From an uncultured Pantoea sp. (GTDB lineage Bacteria; Pseudomonadota; Gammaproteobacteria; Enterobacterales; Enterobacteriaceae), in assembly GCA_913775175.1 (NCBI GenBank), contig CAJYKU010000030.1:1-64000 (forward strand): DNA of 64,000 nt. The letters run 5' to 3'. A program made the position numbers and the translations under genes. The notes below the pieces were generated by a model. The model ran no database searches and was not told the origin of the DNA. It was given only the letters and a program-made list of their open reading frames with translations. This document shows, in pieces, positions 61,454 through 64,000 of this stretch (positions are counted from its first letter, which is position 1; each line of letters opens with the position of its first letter).

Positions 61454-62467
61454 TTATTTAGCGTAAAAGGCGGGGCGCGGTGGCATCTCCACCGGCTCAA
61501 TGGCGCCACTGTTTTGCGCTTTCAGGCAGGCATCGGCGGCAACCGAGGCGGCAAAACCATCCCAGGCCGAAGGGCCTGTCAGCTCGCCGGTTTTGACATC
61601 ATTGATAAACGCCTGTAGTTCAACGTCATAGGCGTCGATAAAGCGATCTTTCCAGTCGGTCAGTAGCGGAATACCGAGATGCGCGTTTTTGCGCGTCTGA
61701 ATAGCGGATGGCTCAGGCAGACGAGCGATACCTTCTTCGCCGACGACTTCACACTGGATATCATAGCCATAGGTGCAGTTTACAAAAATCTCTACATCGA
61801 TCCGGATGCCTTTTTGCGTTTCAAACAGCACGATTTGCGGATCTCTTAACCGGGCATGTGATTTCGCAGTCGTGCGCGGAAACACCACCTGTACCGATTT
61901 GTAATCATCTTCCGTAAGCCAGCGCAGTACATCCAGTTCATGGATAAGCGTATTGGTAATCGCCATGTCAGTGGTGTAATTCTCACCCACGCTCTGATTA
62001 CGGTGAGCGCAGTGCAGCATCAGTGGCTCGCCAATTTCGCCATCGGTGACCACTTTTTTCAGGGCGCGATAGCCGGCATCATAGGGACGCATAAAGCCAA
62101 CCTGCACTAAACGCTTACCATGTTGCATTTCTGCTTCAACAATCCGGCGGCAGCCATCTGCACTCAGCGCCAGCGGTTTTTCGCAAAATACCGGTTTGCC
62201 TGCAGCAATGGCTGCCAGCGTAAAAGCTTCATGAGTGGGATCCCAGGAGGTCACCAGTATCGCATCCACATCGGGCGAATTAATCACCTGATGTCCATCC
62301 TGATAAACCTCAGCATCAATATTCAGCCGCTGTAGCGCCGCGCGTGCACCCTCTATGTTAATATCGGAGACCGCCACCACTTTTGCCCCCTGCAGCACAT
62401 TGTTGCAGCGACGAATATGCTCCTGACCAATTGCACCAGTCCCGATTACACCGAGTTTAAGCGTCAT
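61454..62467 (-). CDS. iolG: myo-Inositol 2-dehydrogenase IolG
   Basis: The 337-residue Gfo/Idh/MocA-family enzyme oxidises myo-inositol to 2-keto-myo-inositol with NAD. The Rossmann motif [12 protein letters not shown] is at residues 6-17. Of the catalytic triad in the Bacillus subtilis enzyme, Lys97 (CEKP) and His176 (LIHELD) are present, but the Asp172 position is Asn ([11 protein letters not shown]; codon AAT). The rest of the protein is well conserved, so it may act on a related substrate or with altered rate. It lies between iolD and iolE. Confidence 0.92.
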   Translation of the reverse strand: MTLKLGVIGTGAIGQEHIRRCNNVLQGAKVVAVSDINIEGARAALQRLNIDAEVYQDGHQVINSPDVDAILVTSWDPTHEAFTLAAIAAGKPVFCEKPLALSADGCRRIVEAEMQHGKRLVQVGFMRPYDAGYRALKKVVTDGEIGEPLMLHCAHRNQSVGENYTTDMAITNTLIHELDVLRWLTEDDYKSVQVVFPRTTAKSHARLRDPQIVLFETQKGIRIDVEIFVNCTYGYDIQCEVVGEEGIARLPEPSAIQTRKNAHLGIPLLTDWKDRFIDAYDVELQAFINDVKTGELTGPSAWDGFAASVAADACLKAQNSGAIEPVEMPPRPAFYAK

Positions 62468-62498
62468 GATTACACCTGTAGAGTCAGATAAAGGAAGA

Positions 62499-62516
62499 GG
62501 CCGGTTCGGGCCGGCC
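62499..62516 (-). repeat. Hairpin between iolD and iolG
   Basis: GGCCGG (62499-62504) pairs with CCGGCC (62511-62516) around a 6-base loop, in the 56-base gap after iolD. On the minus strand it is followed by TCTTCCTTTATC. It may reduce downstream expression or stabilise the upstream message. Confidence 0.45.
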
Positions 62517-62523
62517 AGAAGCG

Positions 62524-64000
62524 TTAATATTTGCGTGCCTGGCGGAGATGCTGATTAAGTTTGTCTGCCACCTGCTGCGAGCGCTCCGAAGCTGAAACCT
62601 GCGCTACCCCGACATGCCACCAGCTTAAATAGTTATGTACCATGGTTTTGGGCAGCACTTTGATATCGATAAGCGTAGAAACTGTCTGCTGCTGCGCATC
62701 TGCCAGTGCGGCCTGCAGCTGCTCCAGCGTACTGACGCGATAGCTCTTGCAGCCGTAGCCTGCGGCAATCGCGGCGAAATCTACCGGTACCAAACCACCA
62801 TTCAGCTGGCCACCTTCCGGATTACGGAAGCGAAATTCAGTAGTGAAGCTATCCATGCCGTGTCCCATCTGCAGATTGTTGATACAACCATTGGCCATGT
62901 TATCCAGCAGAATGACATTAATTTTGGCTCCCTCCTGAACAGAGGTCACTAATTCAGAGTGCAGCATCATAAATGAGCCATCGCCTGTCATGGCGTAAAC
63001 TTCGCGCTGCGGCTGTGCCAGCTTCACGCCCAGCGCAGCGTTGACCTCATATCCCATACAGGAGTAGCCATACTCTACGTGGTAGGCGTTATAATCTTTG
63101 GTGCACCAGACACGCTGCAAATCGCCCGGCAGACTGCCTGCTGCGGCTACAATAACAGCATCATCAGGCAGCTGCTGGTTCAGTACTCCCAGCACGCTGC
63201 TCTGAGTCAGCACCGATTGCGTCAGACGCTGAAACTCTGCAAATAACGCATCGCGGTCAGTATGGTCACTGATCTCCGGCACATAGTCGCGGCTATTAAA
63301 TGTGGCGGCGTAGACGCGCTGTCTCTCCTGCTGTAGCTGCTGTTGCACCTGTGCAATTTGTTCTCCCCAGTGATTTTCAAATCCCTGTAACTGCTGCTCA
63401 AGTGCAATCAGACCTTCACGGGCATCAGCCAGCAGCGGCAATGCATCAAGTTTATAGCTATCGAAATTGCTGACGTTGAGATTGAGATAGCTGACATCGG
63501 GATGGTGAAAGATCCACTTTGAAGCGGTGGTAAAGTCGGTGTAGCGGGTGCCGATTCCGATAATCAGATCCGCCTCTTTTGCCAGCAGATTCGCCGCCAG
63601 CGAGCCTGTTTCGCCAATGCCGCCAACGTTCAGCGGGTGGCTGGAGATCAGCGTGCCTTTACCTGCCTGCGTTTCAGCGAACGGAAGATTAAAGCGCTCC
63701 GCGAAGCGGAGCAGCGCCGCACCCGCGTCTGAATATTTCACACCTCCACCCAGTATGATCAGCGGCTTGCGCTTGCGGGCAATCAGCGCAACGGCCTCTG
63801 CCAGCTGGGCAGGTGATGGCAGCCGGCGATCCAGACGATGCACCCGTTTTTGAAAAAAGTAATCCGGAAAATCCCAGGCTTCACCCTGCACATCCTGCGG
63901 CAGCGCCAGCGTCACTGCGCCGGTTTCTGCCGGATCGGTCAGTACACGCATGGCATTGATACAGGCAGACATCAGCTGCTCAGGACGATTAATACGATCC
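62524..64000 (-). CDS. iolD: Trihydroxycyclohexane-1,2-dione hydrolase IolD, 5' end beyond window
   Basis: The visible 492 codons are the C-terminal three quarters of a ThDP-dependent enzyme of about 645 residues; the frame stays open to the window edge. Central and C-terminal ThDP domains are present ([20 protein letters not shown]; the motif [19 protein letters not shown] through [10 protein letters not shown] binds Mg-ThDP). IolD opens the ring in myo-inositol catabolism. It is the first visible gene of iolD-iolG-iolE; genes further upstream lie outside the window. Confidence 0.93.
   Translation of the reverse strand, partial: DRINRPEQLMSACINAMRVLTDPAETGAVTLALPQDVQGEAWDFPDYFFQKRVHRLDRRLPSPAQLAEAVALIARKRKPLIILGGGVKYSDAGAALLRFAERFNLPFAETQAGKGTLISSHPLNVGGIGETGSLAANLLAKEADLIIGIGTRYTDFTTASKWIFHHPDVSYLNLNVSNFDSYKLDALPLLADAREGLIALEQQLQGFENHWGEQIAQVQQQLQQERQRVYAATFNSRDYVPEISDHTDRDALFAEFQRLTQSVLTQSSVLGVLNQQLPDDAVIVAAAGSLPGDLQRVWCTKDYNAYHVEYGYSCMGYEVNAALGVKLAQPQREVYAMTGDGSFMMLHSELVTSVQEGAKINVILLDNMANGCINNLQMGHGMDSFTTEFRFRNPEGGQLNGGLVPVDFAAIAAGYGCKSYRVSTLEQLQAALADAQQQTVSTLIDIKVLPKTMVHNYLSWWHVGVAQVSASERSQQVADKLNQHLRQARKY

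Overview
The window looks like a chromosomal core segment from a member of the Enterobacterales. The proteins resemble Escherichia coli orthologues closely: CRP and OmpR are almost identical to my recollection of the E. coli sequences, and most others differ moderately. Gene order follows the E. coli rpsL-to-glpD region. Several E. coli blocks are missing (nirBDC-cysG, yrfG, feoABC, gntT, malPT, rtcBA), and the accessory content is tau, a ycjM-like gene and iol genes. This suggests Erwiniaceae (Pantoea/Erwinia-like), but that is an inference; no rRNA or species marker is present.

Layout. 1-3.4 kb (minus): start of rpsG, rpsL with its promoter, tusDCB for tRNA 2-thiolation, yheO and fkpA. 3.7-9.3 kb: slyX, slyD, yheV, the KefB/KefG potassium efflux pair and the ABC-F protein YheS. 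9.4-14.7 kb: an accessory block between yheS and yheT, holding tauABCD (taurine sulfur scavenging), a divergent LacI-family regulator and a LysE/RhtB exporter. 14.7-25.2 kb: yheT-yheU-prkB, yhfA, crp, yhfK, argD, pabA, the fic-yhfG pair, ppiA and tsgA. 25.4-35.4 kb (minus): hofMNOPQ, then the aroK-aroB-damX-dam-rpe-gph-trpS series. 35.6-47 kb: mrcA (PBP1a), nudE, igaA, hslR-hslO behind a sigma-32-like promoter, pckA and ompR-envZ. 47.5-54.4 kb: greB (inverted relative to E. coli), tex, a glucosylglycerate-phosphorylase-like GH13 gene, bioH, gntX and nfuA. 54.5-60.4 kb: malQ without malP or malT, glpEGR and glpD with tandem GlpR-like operators. 60.5-64 kb (minus): iolD (cut by the window end), iolG and iolE for myo-inositol catabolism.

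The genes mostly serve translation, envelope synthesis and global regulation (CRP, OmpR-EnvZ, GlpR), with accessory scavenging modules at the places where the E. coli order breaks. No rRNA, tRNA, CRISPR array, insertion sequence or prophage was recognised. I found no clear new multi-gene system. The best leads are matched loss of key residues in the Fic/YhfG pair, the tau-LacI-LysE insertion, an Asn at the catalytic Asp position of IolG, Pro-to-Gln at OmpR position 59, the inverted greB, and the orphan GH13 phosphorylase gene whose 3' end overlaps bioH.
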